Source: Panaeolus papilionaceus (Eukaryota; Basidiomycota; Agaricomycetes; Agaricales). Taken from it: 64,000 nucleotides of DNA. Location: contig JADNRZ010000004.1 of the NCBI GenBank assembly GCA_015501605.1, positions 806,001 through 870,000 on the forward strand, read 5' to 3'. The translations under genes were made by a program, and so were the position numbers. A model generated the notes under the pieces. That model did no database searches, was not told where the DNA came from, and worked only from the letters and a program-made list of their open reading frames with translations. This document shows, piece by piece, positions 63,142 to 64,000 of the stretch (its first letter is position 1; the number at the start of each line of letters is the position of its first letter).

Positions 63142-64000
63142 TCAAGCACTGGTATGAAGAGACGGGTCATTGGCGAGCATTTGTCGGTATAGACCAACCC
63201 CAGAATCTTCTGAAGGTGCTGGCGATGCGATGGGTCCTTTCGAACTCGTCGATGCCATCGGGGTTCTCGTTGCACTCGCCTGCGACGTATTACGAGTGCG
63301 TTTGGTAGGTGGAGGTCCATTGGGCTGCGAAGGGGGTGTACGAGGGCTGATACCACTATCCCAAGCTGGTCGTGTAATAGTAGCTCTCGCGTAGTTCGGC
63401 GTTTCGTCCGAAGGGGGAGGTCGGCGCGATGTCGGTGTTGCGTTCTGTGTGCGACGACTTGACGGTCTTGGTTGGCCATGCAATGCTGGACTTTCTCCAG
63501 ACACGAGGCGTGAGCCAAATTTAGCGTTGGCAGAAGATTCTCGCCCGTAGGAGGCTGTAACAGCGCCTCGCCTTGAGCTTGCTCCAGGGCGTGGTCTAAT
63601 CATAGGCTTCTGAACGGTGACTTTATCTGCGCCCCAGTAAGAGAAACTCATTTTACTCTTCTTGTCAGAGTCGTCAGAGTCGTTGTCATTATCACGCTCA
63701 TCGTCGTCTGGCATGGGAATGATGCGGGGCTGAACAGACAGTGCCTGCGCACGAGACTTGGCCATGCTGTAAAGTAAATGTCAGAAATGTGGGATAAGAA
63801 TAAAAGCTGAGCACTTACTCCTCCATTGCAACAACACCCTCACGAGGTTGAAGAACGTCGCCAATAGCCCATGTCTCGATCTAATGGCTGGTATAAGCGT
63901 CAAAAATGCAAGACTTGCCATATTTTTACACACCTTGAGAAATTTATAAAGATTTCGAGGCTTAATCTGTGCAGACCTGCGGCCGGTTGTGGCATACTTT
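63142..64000 (-). CDS. Unknown gene, C-terminal part (partial)
   Basis: Runs off the right edge. Exons: 63934-64000, 63819-63880 and 63142-63766, joined as KFLK|IETWAIGDVLQPREGVVAMEE and then DMAKSRAQALSVQP. The last ~200 residues are disordered and rich in Ser, Pro, Arg and Thr, with an acidic patch (DDDERDNDNDSDDSD) and a basic Pro/Arg patch. The first ~45 visible residues look folded (RRSAQIKPRNLYKFL). I do not recognise the family; the essential domain is probably outside the window. Confidence 0.7.

Noticed and set aside
63142..63400. Assigning the last partial gene to a chromatin or repair family from its Ser/Pro/Arg tail
   Set aside because: Low-complexity tails are not diagnostic and the folded part is outside the window.

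Overview
The window looks like nuclear DNA of a filamentous basidiomycete, most likely an agaricomycete. Almost every gene is broken by short GT-AG introns (about 50-80 bp, often with a CTAAC/CTGAC-like branch site). The housekeeping genes are tightly packed and frequently divergent, and the retroelements are of types known from mushrooms. I found no tRNA, rRNA, CRISPR array or bacterial-type operon. Gene calls come from reading conserved motifs and joining exons by hand; no database search was run.

Layout. Positions 1-7,160 are a nested retrotransposon block. A Ty3/gypsy chromovirus (3' end of pol, polypurine tract, 3' LTR) on the + strand is inserted in the tyrosine-recombinase gene of a minus-strand Ngaro/DIRS-like element. 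That element has gag, a zinc-knuckle reading frame, and a reverse transcriptase/RNase H with a spliceosomal intron. Its left end, with two strong hairpins, directly abuts the promoter of the first host gene.

From 7.2 to 24.3 kb: YeeE/YedE sulfur transporter (+), SLT11/RBM22 splicing factor (-), MET8 siroheme synthase (+), RCL1 (-), UBA3 (+), NPR2 (-), OGG1 (+), TAP42 (+), YPT6/Rab6 (-) and a cytochrome P450 (+). From 24.4 to 40 kb: cytosolic HSP70 (-) with a TATA box and a regular GAA array, a possible 74-residue spliced gene (-), PP2A B56/RTS1 (-), an unknown Pro/Gly-rich protein (+), citrate synthase (-), SEC66 (+) and UBP15/USP7 (-). From 40.6 to 48.3 kb: one giant, largely disordered protein (+) with internal repeats. 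From 48.6 to 64 kb: PRI2 primase (+), phosphatidylserine synthase (+), NSE1 (+), a mitochondrial AAA ATPase (-), PIS1 phosphatidylinositol synthase (-), a syntaxin (-), asparagine synthetase (+) and the 3' end of an unknown gene (-).

Themes. YeeE and MET8 both belong to sulfur handling (uptake; siroheme for sulfite reductase). NPR2, TAP42 and the B56 subunit all touch TORC1/PP2A signalling. PSS and PIS1 both consume CDP-diacylglycerol. PRI2, NSE1 and OGG1 serve DNA replication and repair; PRI2 and the NSE1 upstream region carry MluI-box-like sequences. These are neighbourhoods of individually transcribed genes, not operons. The most unusual structures are the nested element with its frame-overlapping gag and intron-bearing RT, the giant repeat protein, and the possible undescribed 74-aa gene.
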